Both the position numbers and the translations under genes were made by a program. Positions 33,851 to 45,479 of a stretch of DNA of 64,000 nt are shown here, one piece after another. The DNA lies in NCBI GenBank assembly GCA_030765065.1, contig CM060976.1, positions 60,558,539-60,622,538 of the forward strand, given 5' to 3'. Position 1 is the stretch's first letter, and each line of letters starts with the position of its first letter. The notes below the pieces were generated by a model that worked only from the letters and a program-made list of their open reading frames with translations, had not been told where the DNA came from and ran no database searches. This stretch comes from Deroplatys truncata. Its lineage: Eukaryota > Arthropoda > Insecta > Mantodea > Mantidae.

Positions 33851-35178
33851 CAGGGTGATTTTAAATGATGGACCCATTTTATAAAATTCATATTTATTAA
33901 AGCACAAATCCAACATGAACAATCTGTACAACAATGAAAAGAGGAAGTTTCAAAGTTTTTTTTCGGCGGGCGGTGATGGTTTTAGAAGCGGTCGGTGGAG
34001 TGCAAGCGCAATAGGCCGCCATTGCGTTTCACTGTCAGTACGTAGTGAGATGGCTACTGTGGAGCACAAGGTTTCCTGCGTTATTGAGTTCGCAAAAAGT
34101 GAGTCGCAAATTGTAGTGCAGCGGCATTTCGTAGCAAATTCGGTATTAAACTACCAACTAGAAAAGGCATTAGCCGTTGGTTTAAGCAATTTAAACAGAC
34201 TGGAAGTGTGTGTAAAGGAAAAAAGCATAGGCCGACCGCGTGTGTCAGAGCAGGACGTCAGACGAATTGAAGACAGTTTTGTTCGCAGTCCACGTAAGGC
34301 TACCCATAGAGCTAGTAGAGAACTTGAAATACCCCAACCAATTGTATGGAAAGTTCTGAGACGGCGTTTGCTGTACAAGCCCTACCGATTACAACTTGTG
34401 CAGGCTCTTAAACCTAAAGACAAAGAGAAGCGTTTCGAATTTTGTGGTTATGCGTATCATTTTTAGCGATGAAGCACTTTCCACCTTAGTAGAAAAGCCA
34501 ACAGACGCAATGTTCGTATATGGGGTTTGAAACATCCACATTCAACATTGCAACACGAAAGAGACTCACCGAAGGTAAACGTGTTCTGTGCCTTATCCTG
34601 TACAAAGGTTTATGGACCATTTTTCTTTGTGGAAAAAAACTGCAACTGGAATAACGTACCTGACATGTTGGAACAATGGCTGTTCCCTCAAATAATGGAA
34701 GATTCACAGGACCTCATTTTCCAACAGGATGGAGCTCCGCCCCATTGGCCCAGCGATGTACGAGGCTTTTTGAATGAATCCCTTCCTCAGCGCTGGATAG
34801 GTCACAGGATAAATGAAGACCTGACTCTACACTTCTGGCCACCGAGATCTCCTGATCTCACCCCATGTGACTATTTATTATGGGGTTATGTTAAGGAAGC
34901 TGTTTACGTCCCGCCTCTACCTACAACTCTGGACGGAACCGTATCACTGCTGCCGTGCACTCAGTAACAGAAGATACGCTTGCTCGTGTGTGGGACGAGT
35001 TTGGCTATCGCGTAGATGTTTGCCGTGCAGCAAACGGTAGACACATTGAACATTTATAATGTATTAAACACAACTTTGAAAATTCGTATGTTTATTGGTA
35101 TAGATATGGTTCATGTTGGATTTGTACTTTAATAAATACGAATTTTATAAAATGGGTCCATCATTTAAAATCATCCTG
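33851..35178 (+). mobile_element. Mariner-like DNA transposon, best preserved in window
   Basis: This 1,328-bp element has 70-bp terminal inverted repeats (33,851-33,920 and 35,109-35,178) differing at only three positions, with ends CAGGGTGATTTTAAATGATG and CAGGATGATTTTAAATGATG. TA flanks both sides (33,849-33,850 and 35,179-35,180). A single transposase gene in plus orientation fills the middle, with two or three frame breaks. The terminal repeats are intact enough to be recognised by a related transposase. Confidence 0.9.
34050..35059 (+). pseudogene. Mariner-like transposase, few lesions
   Basis: The family start is most likely ATG 34,050 (MATVEHKVSCVIEFAKSES) rather than the in-frame ATG at 33,915, since relatives begin with this sequence. 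It has an HTH domain (IGRPRVSEQDVRRIEDSF, ATHRASRELEIPQPIVWKVL) and YRLQLVQALKPKDKEKR linker. The catalytic motifs are IIFSDEA (first Asp), FQQDGAPPHW (second Asp) and WPPRSPDLTPCDYLLWGY (third Asp, Cys-Asp). By my count 46 residues separate the second and third aspartates. The C-terminus VWDEFGYRVDVCRAANGRHI ends at a stop at 35,057-35,059. Breaks are near 34,450-34,530 and 34,940. It would cut and paste the element at TA sites if whole. Confidence 0.9.
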
Positions 35179-35318
35179 TAGTATTCGTCTCAAAAGGATG
35201 CCTCAAATCCTGCCTTAATAATGCTCAAAATGTTTGGCGAGAAGTGATTTCAAATGAAGCTACATGACTTTGCTATGTTTATTTCACCATGCTCTTGCTT
35301 ATGCAAGAAAGTCAGCTC

Positions 35319-35985
35319 GCTTTCTCTACAACCTACTTAAGGCGAGCTTTCACTCGAAAATACATGTTTTGAGGTCCCTGATTCGATCAAGTTCTATATA
35401 TTCCAAGTATTTGACGTGAACATTTTCACATAATTTTATTCACCCCAAACAACGTTTTTGTTATTTTTCATTTTGTTAAAAACGGATGTTAACGATTGTG
35501 ATTAAAGTATGAGGTACCATATGCTTGTGAATATTACAAAATTGCATTTAACTGATAAACCATTAGAGATAGGCAAAAGCAATTTCAGGAAAAACGTGAA
35601 GCTCATTAAAACACATACATTGCCAAAATAACCTTGACGGTGTCAACCGTTTTGAAAATATTTCATGCTATGATACATTTATATTTTGTCAAGTTAAGTA
35701 CAGATATAGATTGAAAATTCGCGAACTGTTCATTCGTTTACCTCCATGATCTCATGACAGAAACACATACAGAGAGAGAGAGGGGGGGTAACAGCTCACT
35801 GCCTTGCACATGAACATGTAGAAACTACTAATTCCGCTAAACTTGAAATCATTTCCACCCAAATATTTTATCCTAGTGAACGTAAGGAAAAGGAAAAATT
35901 GCATTTTGTATGAATAGTAAATACCCGTGAAATTGTAAGGAATAGGGAAAGTCATGTAAGTGTACCACATCATATTTCTCGTTTT
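35319..35985 (+). repeat. R1 repeat copy, degenerate
   Basis: Diverged R1 sequence: CTTTCTCTACAACCTACTTA at the start, AATACATGTTTTGAGGTCCC, TTAACGATTGTGATTAAAGT, and a 3' end GGGAAAGTCATGTAAGTGTA (35,947-35,966). The middle, including a GA/G run at 35,770-35,788, aligns poorly. It is more decayed than most R1 copies. Confidence 0.6.
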
Positions 35986-36724
35986 TGATGAGATTATGCG
36001 GGTGGAAAAAAAGAATCACAAACTGTGCAGATATACTTACATGTGGGAACTGTAAACATACGACAAGAAATATTTCTATAATACATTAGGAAAAAAATTA
36101 TTTTGAACATTTTCTTGAGATTACATTTTTTTTATCAAAGGTTTATTCCTTATGGTTTTAAGTTGCATGAAATTCACATAAAGTAAAGATGGTTTTGTGG
36201 GCTATTCCTAGATATACATTTTATTTCCCATTCTAATATCTGAAACATTTGGTAGGCCCTTTTATGAAAATCAATAGGTAGACTGCAAAGAAATTAAAAT
36301 GTCGCACTGAAATGCTGCATCGTAACGATACAATTTCTGAGAACATTGGTTTTTAAGTTATGTATTTCCATAAACAAGACAACATGCAAGCAGGAAACTT
36401 TGCAACAATGTTTTAGCAAATGCGGGATAAATGAGGAATAGAAATTTCGAGAAACGTACAAATTCCCTACCACGTCTCTCAGTAACACCATCACAGATGT
36501 TTGATATTGTTATTTCAAATTCATCGAGGTAACTTGTTTTACACAAAACTGTGCCTAAATAATAAGTATTAATATTAACTAAATCAAATTAAATCTTTTA
36601 CTTACTATTTTCCCCAATTTTTCCTTGCATTTACTTTTATACGTTGGTTGCATGTACGTATTTAACGCATAAAATTATTACTTTGCACAAATATACAGTT
36701 ATATTAATGTTTTGTGAAGATTTG
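35986..36724. other. Mostly unassigned; contains an R1 scrap in reverse
   Basis: At about 36,200-36,290 a piece resembles the reverse of the R1 middle (GGGCTATTCCTAGATATACA, TTTATTTCCCATTC). The remainder is AT-rich with no recognised feature. Confidence 0.45.
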
Positions 36725-36935
36725 TTTAATCCTTTTCTTCCCTCTATCTGTGGTCTTAGTTGTCTAACCGGGTAATTTTTCCTTAAACCTCATTGATTGA
36801 CAGCTCCTTCATAATGACTTCACTAGCCGGGTCGCTAATGGAAAGTGACCATCGGCGCAATACAAATACACCGACTGGGATTCCTGAAAAAGAGGTCGGG
36901 GGAGAAGCGACCGTCGGCGCAATGCACTATTACCC
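36725..36935 (+). repeat. Unnamed repeat, copy 2 (shared with 33.2 kb)
   Basis: This contains TTTTTCCTTAAACCTCATTG, GATTGACAG and two GCGACC/TGACC-YATCGGCGCAATRC-type motifs (about 36,847 and 36,908), inverted relative to copy 1. Non-coding. Identity is unknown. Confidence 0.55.
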
Positions 36936-37193
36936 GTGTTAGCAATGAACTAGGCTTTCCAGCTTTCTCTGAAACACATTTAGAAACCCCAAGTCATTAT
37001 TTCCAGGAAGCGCATCTGGAAACACCCGCACCACCCTTTCCAACAAGTCAGCTAGTGATGTCAGCATTTCTTCTGCGTGACGTCACGTGAAAAATTAAAT
37101 GCCCTCTATTCTTGAAGAGTTTGTATTTTCGCGAACTAGAAATTTTAATGGCATGTCATTACATTAAGCAAGGAAAAAACAACCAGTAACTTA
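36936..37193. other. Unassigned sequence
   Basis: No recognised feature; the short frame at 36,845-37,090 is not supported as coding. Confidence 0.4.
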
Positions 37194-37646
37194 TTTTTAC
37201 TTTGTCTACGTCGTACATAGTAGTCAGAGAAGGTATTGCATTCTACCCAAAAATTCATTGCGAGATTTCATCGCAAATACATGCTTCGAGGACCCCTGAA
37301 TCCAAAAATAATTTTTAGAAAAATGTCCGTGTGTATGTGTGTCTTTGAAAAGCATACTAGAAAACAACATTTTGGGTAAATACCAACTTGGTATTTCCAA
37401 AGATGCGACATGGAAATTTTCAACAAATTCTCCCACTTCCTACTCCCGTTACATTAAACATTTTTCGATTTTTTTTATTTTTTCTGAAAAATGGCATTAA
37501 CGGTTTTGATTAAAATGCAGTGTATTAAAGATATATTCGTGACAAATATGAATATATGTCTTGAATTTTCTGGCAATAGCCTATGAAGTGCTCTTCATTC
37601 GGAAGGAATTTGGTATAATCTTGTATAACTGGTAAACGTTAAGTGA
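37194..37646 (+). repeat. R1 repeat copy, 5' half, cut by a SINE
   Basis: R1 5' half: ACTTTGTCTACGTCGTACAT, GGTATTGCATTCTACCCAAA, CCCTGAATCCAAAAATAA, a GTGTATGTGTGTC microsatellite, ACTTGGTATTTCCAAAGATG and CTTGAATTTTCTGGCAATAG. Family sequence stops in TAAACGTTAAGTGA at 37,646 and the family A SINE starts there. The R1 3' half does not resume after the SINE. Confidence 0.8.
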
Positions 37647-38115
37647 CGGTGTGACGCGACCCTTGGAAGGGAGGGATGAGGGGGGGAACCCAAAGGGCGA
37701 CCAGATACGGGAGACGATGTGCATAAGCATGGACGGGGTCCACAACGATTCCAGATTGAACGCATCCAACGCCGTTCAAGCCTGCCCACAAGCCCCGACC
37801 CTCCCCTCTCTGACCTTTCCTTTTAGGGAAGCTGCTCATGAAGGGTGGGTCTGTCAGCAGTCTGTCGACGACAGGGAGAAACCTTCACAAAGCGCACCAC
37901 TCACCGCCCTGCCGCAACACGCCACACACCGTCACCTGGTCCTTCAACCCTGAAACAGAGTATGAAGGAAATGATGGACAGGAAAGCCATGGTAGGAGAG
38001 GAACAACCCCGGCATTCCCGACCGACCCGTGGAAACTACGAAAAGCCCATGATCAGAGTGGGGATTGCTGGGAATCGAACCGGAGACGTTTCGAGTGCGA
38101 GCCTCACACGTAATA
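37647..38115 (-). repeat. tRNA-derived SINE, family A (body type 3)
   Basis: On the minus strand it begins with a tRNA-like head: B-box GGTTCGATTCCCAGC near 38,070-38,085, then CCCCACTCTGATCATGG and CTTTTCGTAGTTTCCACGGG. The body differs in the middle from types 1 and 2 but ends in the shared CCTCATCCCTCCCTTCCAAG. Several GC-rich frames on both strands are shadows of this element. Confidence 0.75.
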
Positions 38116-38470
38116 CAAACTTTATATATCGCCTATAACGTCTGTTGTTGCCGAACGTTGTTTTTCTCAATATAAATTAATAATTCTTACATACAACAGA
38201 TAATCGTTTCTGTTTTCAAACTTTAAAACGGTTACCGTTGTACACGGCAATGGCAGAATTGAGTCTGCCTCGGCAGCAGCTGTTTCATTCCACAAATTCT
38301 GTGCCCTGGGTGCTTTGGTAGATTATACGTTAAGTTAGATTTTCAGTACCAAGAATATGGGATAAAAGCATAATTTCCTGTTTTCATTATTTCATCATTT
38401 TTGTGAGGTTTTGGATACTACATATCTTTTGGGTTGTAAATGCATATATCATTATCTTAATTCGCAAAAT
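38116..38470. other. Unassigned sequence
   Basis: No feature was recognised in this ~350-bp AT-rich stretch. Confidence 0.4.
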
Positions 38471-38536
38471 TACATACATACACACATACATACATACATA
38501 CATACATACATACATACATACATACACACATACATA
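38471..38536. repeat. (CATA)n microsatellite
   Basis: About 16 units of CATA/CACA. The palindromic mariner derivative begins at its right edge, at a TA inside the last units. Confidence 0.9.
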
Positions 38537-39588
38537 CTGAGTGAGCCTAAAGACTCCGAACCGCCTGCGCGGTGAAATTCCTTTCCGCGTCCTCGGCGCT
38601 CGTTGCCGTCTGCTGCTATCATAGAAAGGCGCGGATGAAACCATAAAACATTTTAAAACTACTTTTAAAGGCTTTACTTACCAACTTTATGAAAGGAAAT
38701 GTTGAAACTGGCCACCGTCGTTGTCCATACATTTTGGCACCTCTTTAGGAAACTATCCATCTGGAATTTTTGGGAGAAATTTTCCAAACGATGACCGATG
38801 CCGTCTAATGTTTCTTCGGTAAGAACCTAACGCCGTCTTTTAGATTTCTTAGCCTGAACACTTCCTGTGACCTGAAATTTACGGTAAAGTTCATGGATTG
38901 TTGTACGGCCTGGAACTTTTACACCTGGAAATCTTTCAGCAAATCGTACTTTCAGTTGGCGAGCTGATCGAGTTAACACATACGAATCATAAATAGATAC
39001 ACGCTATGCAGTAGAAAACATATACTAAGCCATAATATACTTTGTAACTAAGCACAGGACAAAATAATACATAACTCGTAATAACTGAACCACATTACAT
39101 CACCGCCAACTCAAAACTGCACTTCACACTGCAAAGCAAAACCACAACAGTGTGACTTTGTTTATAGCAGCAGTCCGTTATCATGTTTTTATCATATTTC
39201 CACACGCCCAGTGGAAAAACACCGCGCAGCCGGTAATATTGTTCATAAAATACCCCTCCGGGGTAACTTAAAACATAAAGTGTACAAGACAAACCCATAC
39301 ACTCTGGAAGAATTAAAACAAAATATCCGCCAGAAAATTTCTCAACGTGAACTACGGCGAGTGATGGATAGTTTCCTAAAGAGGTGCCAAAAATGTATGG
39401 ACAACGATGGTGGCCAGCTTCAGTATCTCCTTTCGTAAAGTTGGTAAGTAAAGCCTTTAAAATAGTTTTAGAAACGTTGTATTGTTTCATCCGTGCCTTT
39501 CTATGATAGCGGCAGACGGCAACGAGCGCCGAGGACGCGGACAGGAAAAACACCGCGCAGGCGGTTCGGAGTCTTTTGACTCACTCTG
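38537..39588. mobile_element. Palindromic mariner-derived element, copy 1
   Basis: TA borders both sides (38,535-38,536 and 39,589-39,590). The arms (38,537 to about 38,758 and about 39,364-39,588) are inverted copies of ~222 bp, sharing AAAGACTCCGAACCGCCTGC and TCCTCGGCGCTCGTTGCCGT near the tips. Each arm also encodes the last residues of a mariner-like transposase (MDSFLKRCQKCMDNDGGQ in the right arm, plus strand). The right part extends inward to NLKHKVYKTNPYTLEELKQN (39,265-39,324). The centre-left holds the transposase N-terminal HTH domain on the minus strand (about 38,770-39,020). The catalytic core is missing. The left-arm C-terminal segment is frameshifted by one base. Confidence 0.85.
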
Positions 39589-39603
39589 TAAATACATAAT
39601 TAT

Positions 39604-40530
39604 TTTACTTTCTCTACTACGTTATACGGCAAGCATTGTATTCCATCCAAAAATGCCATGCCGAAATTTTACCTGAAATATATGTTTAAGGCCCCCTGAA
39701 GCCAAAAAAAAAACTTTTTTAGATAAAGATCCGTGTGTGTGCGTTTACGTGTGTGCGTGAGCGTTTGCGTGTGTATGTGTGTGAGCGTGTACGCGTGTGC
39801 GTGTGTGTTTGTGTCTGTGAACAGCATAACTAAAAAATGAAAAGTATGAAAAATACCACACTTGGTATTTAAGTTCAATATCTTCCAGAGATACGACATG
39901 AAGATTTTCAAGAAAATTCCCTCACCCCCAACTACCCTTTACATGGAACATTTTTCGAAGCTTTTTATTCTCTAAGAGATGGCTCCAACGATTTCGATTA
40001 AAGTACCATATATTAAAGATATTCACATGGCAAATAAAATATATATCTTGAATTTTCGAAGTCCTCTTCGTTCAGAAGGAATTTTATAATCTTGTATAAC
40101 TGGTAAATGTTAAGTGATAGGCAAAAACACACTACACAAAAAATATAGATCTCTTTAAAACACACAATTTATTGCAAATAACCTTTTTTGTGGCGTCAGC
40201 CATTTCCGAGATATGCGCCATTAATTGTTAGAATTGTTCAATACCTAGTCATTCTTTTAAAGTCCTGTGGATTTTCAGTTGTTTCTCGCGATGTCATGGA
40301 AAGAGTATGGAATTTCAAGGCTAGCATAAAACGTCAAGTTCTAAAAGATTTTACTATCGCTATTCCCTTTGTATGTGTAACTAAATGTGTAATGTAGCTA
40401 TTTCCGGAAACATTTATCTCGATTAAAATGAAGTAGATAGGAAAATAAACTTTCGTGAGAAATTTGTATACCCACTAATAAGCGATAGAAGGTAGAGAAA
40501 ATCATTTGAATGTAACGCATCAGATCTTTT
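39604..40530 (+). repeat. R1 repeat copy, full length
   Basis: This complete copy runs from TTTACTTTCTCTACTACG to AATGTAACGCATCAGATCT. Its microsatellite (39,731-39,825) is an interrupted GT array. AATACATAATTAT just before it (39,591-39,603) and AATACATAACTAT just after (40,531-40,543) match at 12 of 13 positions and could be a target-site duplication, though the sequence is of low complexity. Confidence 0.85.
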
Positions 40531-40543
40531 AATACATAACTAT

Positions 40544-41255
40544 GCGAGGTCTGGTAATGACTACTGTATTGAATGGCGCAAGCAAAGGTCCGTACTACTG
40601 TTACCTAAACTCGCAGGATGGTTAAAGGAACTGTAACTTCTGGCGCAGGAGGAGCCGGAGAGCAAGGATATACCGACTTGCTAAGTTGCTAACACGTGTT
40701 GTGGCTTTGATGTATGGCTGGCTTTAACTATAGTAGAGTTAGAAGGTAATCTGATACATTCCTGTACTGCATATAACTGTACTAACTGTTGGAAGAATGA
40801 TTGCATCAGTAAATTATAATAATGGTTAACACTTTGCTTACTATGAGTATTTAACCCCTTGGGAAAAACCAAACTGATCGAAGGTTTTTGGTGACGAAAT
40901 AGCATATTGCGACATAACAGAATCGAGAAAAATTCTGAAAATACGAACAAAATCGAGATTGTATTATACACCTAATACGTATATATTGAATAGTATTTGT
41001 TGGGCAATCGATAATATCATATTGTTTATTTAGCTGCTCATTAAGCATCAAAGTGACTGGTCAGTACCGACCTTAAAAATTCTGCATATGATTTTTTCCC
41101 TACAATCAACTTTATATTCAAATAAACCCGTAGCGAATGAAGTCGAGCCACAGAGGTTCATTGCCATCGATTGCTTTTGCCTGGTATTAGGAAAATATTA
41201 AGAAGTTATCATGGCGAAAAACTTTGAGTTGGAAATTGAAGCGGCATGGGAAATA
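40544..41255. other. Unassigned sequence
   Basis: No coding motif or repeat end was recognised in this ~710 bp. Confidence 0.4.
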
Positions 41256-41742
41256 CAGCGTTAATTAAAAAGAAGGAACAGATTTTAAACATTCATTTTT
41301 AATAAACGACAGCAGATAGCGACGCATACGACACATCATTGAATAGAGTAAAGTTCAAAGTTTCAAGCCCCACCTATTAGTTCTACTCGATGCCTACAGC
41401 GGCGCTGTATTTGTTTACGAGAAAATGGCGATACCACAGGAAAAGTCGCTTTGTGCGCTGCATTATGCAAAGAGTGAGTCCATTGTTTCATTGCAGCGTG
41501 CATTTCTTTGTAAGTTCAACAACGAACCGCCTCGTCATAAAAAATTTGCAATTGATACAATAAATTCGAAGATAATTGCGTATGCAAACGAAAAAGCACT
41601 GATCGTCCTCGCATAACAAATGGTGCTCATTTTGAACACATAAAATAAAACATTGAAGAATGATGTATCTCGTGTGTCGCCATCTGTTGTCCTTCATTGA
41701 AATAAATATGTAAAGTATATTCCTTCTTTTTGAATAACCCTG
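41256..41742 (+). mobile_element. Internally deleted mariner-like element (487 bp)
   Basis: The left end CAGCGTTAATTAAAAAGAAGG and the reverse of the right end, CAGGGTTATTCAAAAAGAAGG, are inverted repeats that continue inward (CGACAGCAGATAGCGACGCA against GGACAACAGATGGCGACACA). TA lies at 41,254-41,255 and 41,743-41,744. Inside, the plus strand has an N-terminal transposase segment (MAIPQEKSLCALHYAKSES, ATG at 41,425). After it, in another frame, comes the C-terminal NGAHFEHIK with a stop at about 41,645. Everything between is deleted. It belongs to a different mariner lineage from the 38.5/47.8 kb pair. Confidence 0.85.
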
Positions 41743-41982
41743 TAGAATGTGCTCCTTCTGATTCTTAATGCGTCAAATCAATTGTTCCAATTAAACAGTT
41801 CATGTCATTGTCCAGAGGTAAATTACGGAGTAGTGAACAAAATATCAGTGAGAGGTCATGTTTAAAAGAATAATAAGAGATTTCGTCGGAATAATCATAT
41901 TAATTGCTCTTCTTAATTGTAGACTTTAGACTAGTCCCGTAGTTTAGCTGTTAGAGCATCCATCAGCTGAGCGAGGGACCCG

Positions 41983-42673
41983 TGAAAAAGCGTGTTAAGC
42001 GAACAAAGAGTCGCAAAACGAGTAGTGATGCGACGTCTTGCAGCAGCCAGATGGCACTGGAGCAGGACATGGAAACAGTTATTGGGGCATTTGCAATAGT
42101 TTTGCCATCTGCAGCATCAGCTGAGGTGAGAGCACAGCAGCGGGCGGCATCTTATGCAGTGCATAGCATCATAGCTACGGAGGAGGAAGCAAGCAGGTCC
42201 TCCTGTGACTCTCGACCTGCAAAGGAGGACGCGGAAAACCGTCCCTTGGATGTTGGTGGAGCACCAGAGCCAACGCAGAGTGAAGTGTACCAGACAATGG
42301 AGGTTGGTGCTGAAGCCCGCTCTTGGGTAGAAGCCTCCAATACATTTTCGGACCTTGCAGACGATACACCTCCTGCACGGAGAAGGTCTATTTCTTTGCG
42401 TGAACCTAGGCTCAAAGTACGTGAATTAAAATACAGCCCCCAGGTGGCATCCCGGAGACTGCCGAGGAGCCCGTAGTGCAACAGCATGCAGTGACGACCG
42501 GTGGGAACCCACACCTTCAGTTCGCCCAAGTGGACAAGGAATCGGACTCGGCGCACCTTACTCCGCTAGTACGGCAGGGGAAGGTATCTTCTACTGACTC
42601 TCGGCTCCGAGGGAAGCATATGTCACCGGCTGCTCCAGATGAATACCCGGAGACCTTCCGGCAACCTCAGTGA
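41983..42673 (+). pseudogene. Tx1-like LINE ORF1 remnant
   Basis: A 160-codon frame rich in Glu, Ala, Ser and Arg (KKRVKRTKSRKTSSD start, DTPPARRRSISLREPRLKVR near the end) stops at 42,474-42,476. A second, overlapping frame (HLQFAQVDKESDSAH, MSPAAPDEYPETF) continues to 42,671. No zinc knuckle or RRM could be seen. I assign it to ORF1 by position before the endonuclease; function is not shown by sequence. Confidence 0.5.
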
Positions 42674-42719
42674 AGCCCTGATAGCGAGCATTAAAGCCCG
42701 ATGTCCTTGATTGTAATGC

Positions 42720-43400
42720 CCTTTCACTCAACGCTCCTTACCATGATATATCTGCGATCGGTGACAACTATAAATATGAACGGTTGTCGAAATCTTGTGA
42801 TACAGAAACTTCTAAATACGTTCCTCCGAGTGAATAATGTTGATATCTGTTTTCTCTAAGAAGTTAATACTTACAATTTGGATGCTCTGTATGGTTACGA
42901 TTATAAAGTTAACCTAGGTTTAGGCGGATGAGGCCCGCTATTGCCTACCAGAAGGGCCTTCCTATACAGAACGTTCAGATGGATCCCTCCGGCCGGATCC
43001 TATCAGCAATCTTAGATGCAACAGTGTTAGTGAATATATACGCTCCCGCAGGTACTCAACATAGACACGAGCGAGAGAGGTTCTTTTAAACTGATTTAAT
43101 ACCGCATCCACTGCACAGCAAGGAAGTTTTCCTCGCCGGTGACTTTAATTGCACGCTGCATGCTAAAGACCAAAAAGGAACACCCATTTCAGCATCATGC
43201 TACAACTAGTGATTCAGCTGCAGCTTCAGGATGCTTGTGAAAGTAAGCATGGCACTAATGAAGAATTTGCATTTGTTCGACACACCTCTGCATCTCGTAT
43301 AGATCGTGTTTATACGTCTGCGGGTATAGCTACATCCGTCCATCGAATGTGTCCTTCCTTTGGCGTTTAGTGACCATTATGCACTACTGTGCCAACTCCA
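42720..43400 (+). pseudogene. Tx1-like LINE endonuclease domain
   Basis: Readable in several frames: TTINMNGCRNLVIQKLL (N-terminal Asn motif, about 42,767-42,817), AIAYQKGLPIQ and DPSGRILSAILDATVLVNIY (about 42,940-43,040), EVFLAGDFNCTLHAKDQK (Gly-Asp-Phe-Asn, about 43,122-43,180) and SRIDRVYTS (43,294-43,320). Glu of the QE motif lies in a damaged stretch near 42,855. Stops and frame changes are frequent. Confidence 0.65.
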
Positions 43401-44039
43401 ACTTCCAACACTCAGTACTGAGATTGCCGGAAGGGGATATTAGAAGCTCAACAATTCCATTTTGAAGGACACAGAGGTTTTGGAGCAGTTTAAGGCTAAA
43501 TGACATCAGTTATACTCAACCTTCAGAAGTGCACAGCGGAAAAGTGTTTGGTGGATTGAAACTGCTAAACCGGCGATGCGTGCCTTTTTAAAATACACCA
43601 GTATTTTGCGGGCGCAGGCGCGAAATAAGTTGATGCTTTTCCTCAATGAGGCCATATGGGACCTGTATACGAGGCAATGAGAGGGTTATCATGTTAATGC
43701 AAAACTCAACCAGGTGAAGGAAATTATTAAGCGGAAACAATTACAGCATCTGTCTGGGTATCAAATTCGAGCTAAGGCTCCACACGTACATGCCGAAGAA
43801 TGACACTCCTTTTATTATTCTGCAAAGGGAGGAAGGAGGGGCGTGCAAAATATCCACATACCCTTCAAGATGCTACCACTGGAGTTGCATGCTCTGGGAC
43901 AAAAGCTCTTCTTCAGCTTACAGCGGGTCATTTCCAGACATTGTTTCAAGAGGGAACGGAAGAACCTCAGACGATATGAGCATCAGTTGTTTGCAACGGG
44001 GATTACACAGAAACTGCCGATATCCTCACCAGCCCCTAT

Positions 44040-44850
44040 ACTGAACGGGAAGTGTTAGATGTCATTATGCAAGCGAGTAAACATATGTCTGATGGCTTAT
44101 CATATGAATTCTATAGAACTTGCTGTTCCATTCTGAAAGACGCAGTGATGGAAGTTTTTGTGGAGCTGTGGGAAACCTTCCCAACACCTTTGCGGATGGT
44201 ATCATCATTTTACTTCCGAAGACCTCTAGGGCTACCACACTGAACGACTACCGCCCAATAACTTTGTTGATCGCCGATTATAAAATATTTGTCAAAGAGT
44301 TGGTGAACAGAATGAAAGGAGCTTATGGAGAACTCTTACACTATATTCAATCAGCGATGTCTTAAAGGCATATTATAGTTGTTTTAGCAGACTTTCGTGA
44401 TATTTTAATACATCTCCGACGAGAACATCAATTGGCGGTTTTGATTAGCCTCGATTTCCAAAAGGCTTTTGATAGGGTGCACCATCGCTATCTCTAGCAA
44501 TGCTTACAGGTAGCGCATCTTCCTATGCAGATTATTTCCCTTATTAAAGGACTCTATAGAACAGCGAAGTCTCGAGTGTTATGGAACGGATGGCTTTCCA
44601 TCCCGACACTCATAAAACGGTCGGTGCGTCAAGGATGCCCGCTATCAATAGGACTGTTTTCTCTCTCATTAAACCCCTTGCTACGGATGCTGCAAGACAC
44701 CCTGCGTGGGGTCACTGTGTATAATGAGCAATTTACAGTAACCGCCTATGCTGATGATGTGACCATTGTAGCTGCTGATGACCAAATATGGCAGCACTTC
44801 GCCGTGGGCTGGAGCTGTATACCAGGATGTCGGGTGCAATATTAAATTCA
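44040..44850 (+). pseudogene. Tx1-like LINE reverse transcriptase
   Basis: Motifs in order: DGLSYEFYRTCCSILK (about 44,088-44,140), GIIILLPKTSRATTLNDYRP (44,200-44,260), PITLLIADYKIFVKELVNRM, LAVLISLDFQKAFDRVHHRY (about 44,433-44,490), SVRQGCPLSIGLFSLSLNPL (44,622-44,681) and TVTAYADDVTIVAADD (YADD at 44,747). Catalytic aspartates are all present, but a stop after QSAMS and frameshifts break the protein. Confidence 0.8.
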
Positions 44851-45479
44851 GCAAAATCCGAGCTACTGGTGATAGGAAATTGGCCAGGGCCAATGCATGC
44901 CTTGGGAATGCAACGTGTCACTACTACGCGGATACTTGGCATTTCCTTCCTGGGAAATATGGAAGTAACGATTGTTTTTAACTAGCGAGAGAGGATCAAC
45001 CACTTGATATTTCTTATCGTTTGAGAGGACGCGGAATCTGAATTTACTGCACCGCATTTGGTACATGCATACCTATGGCCTCAACCAAATTTAGTACCTA
45101 GCACAGATTCTGCCGATTACGAAACATGACGCACAAAAACTTGAGCAACTCACGGTTTCTGTTTATGGTCTGTAAGGTGTATCGGGCGAGCAGACCTAAT
45201 TACGCTTGCTACCCTCCAAAGGCGGATGTGGATTAGTTGACATCGAAAAGAAATGCATGGCATTATTGGGAAAAACTGCCATACGTCCTTTGATTGGAAA
45301 TGGTTCTTCCATCGATAAAAAGTTCTAGGAGGAACAAATTCATAACCCCCATATGGTACTCCCAGGACAAACACATCGTTAATCATCTTCAGCGCATGCT
45401 GGATACCAGCGATGAGATCTCAGCGTTCGAGCCAATATTACCTGTTAACTTTGTTTCCTTTTACTTCTAGGATTGAAGA

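Noticed and set aside
38471-38536. CRISPR-like regular array
   Set aside because: It is a plain CATA microsatellite in eukaryotic DNA.
41933-41982. Functional tRNA gene
   Set aside because: Only the 5' half is present before the LINE, the 3' half lies 4.2 kb away, and the sequence continues into a SINE-like body.
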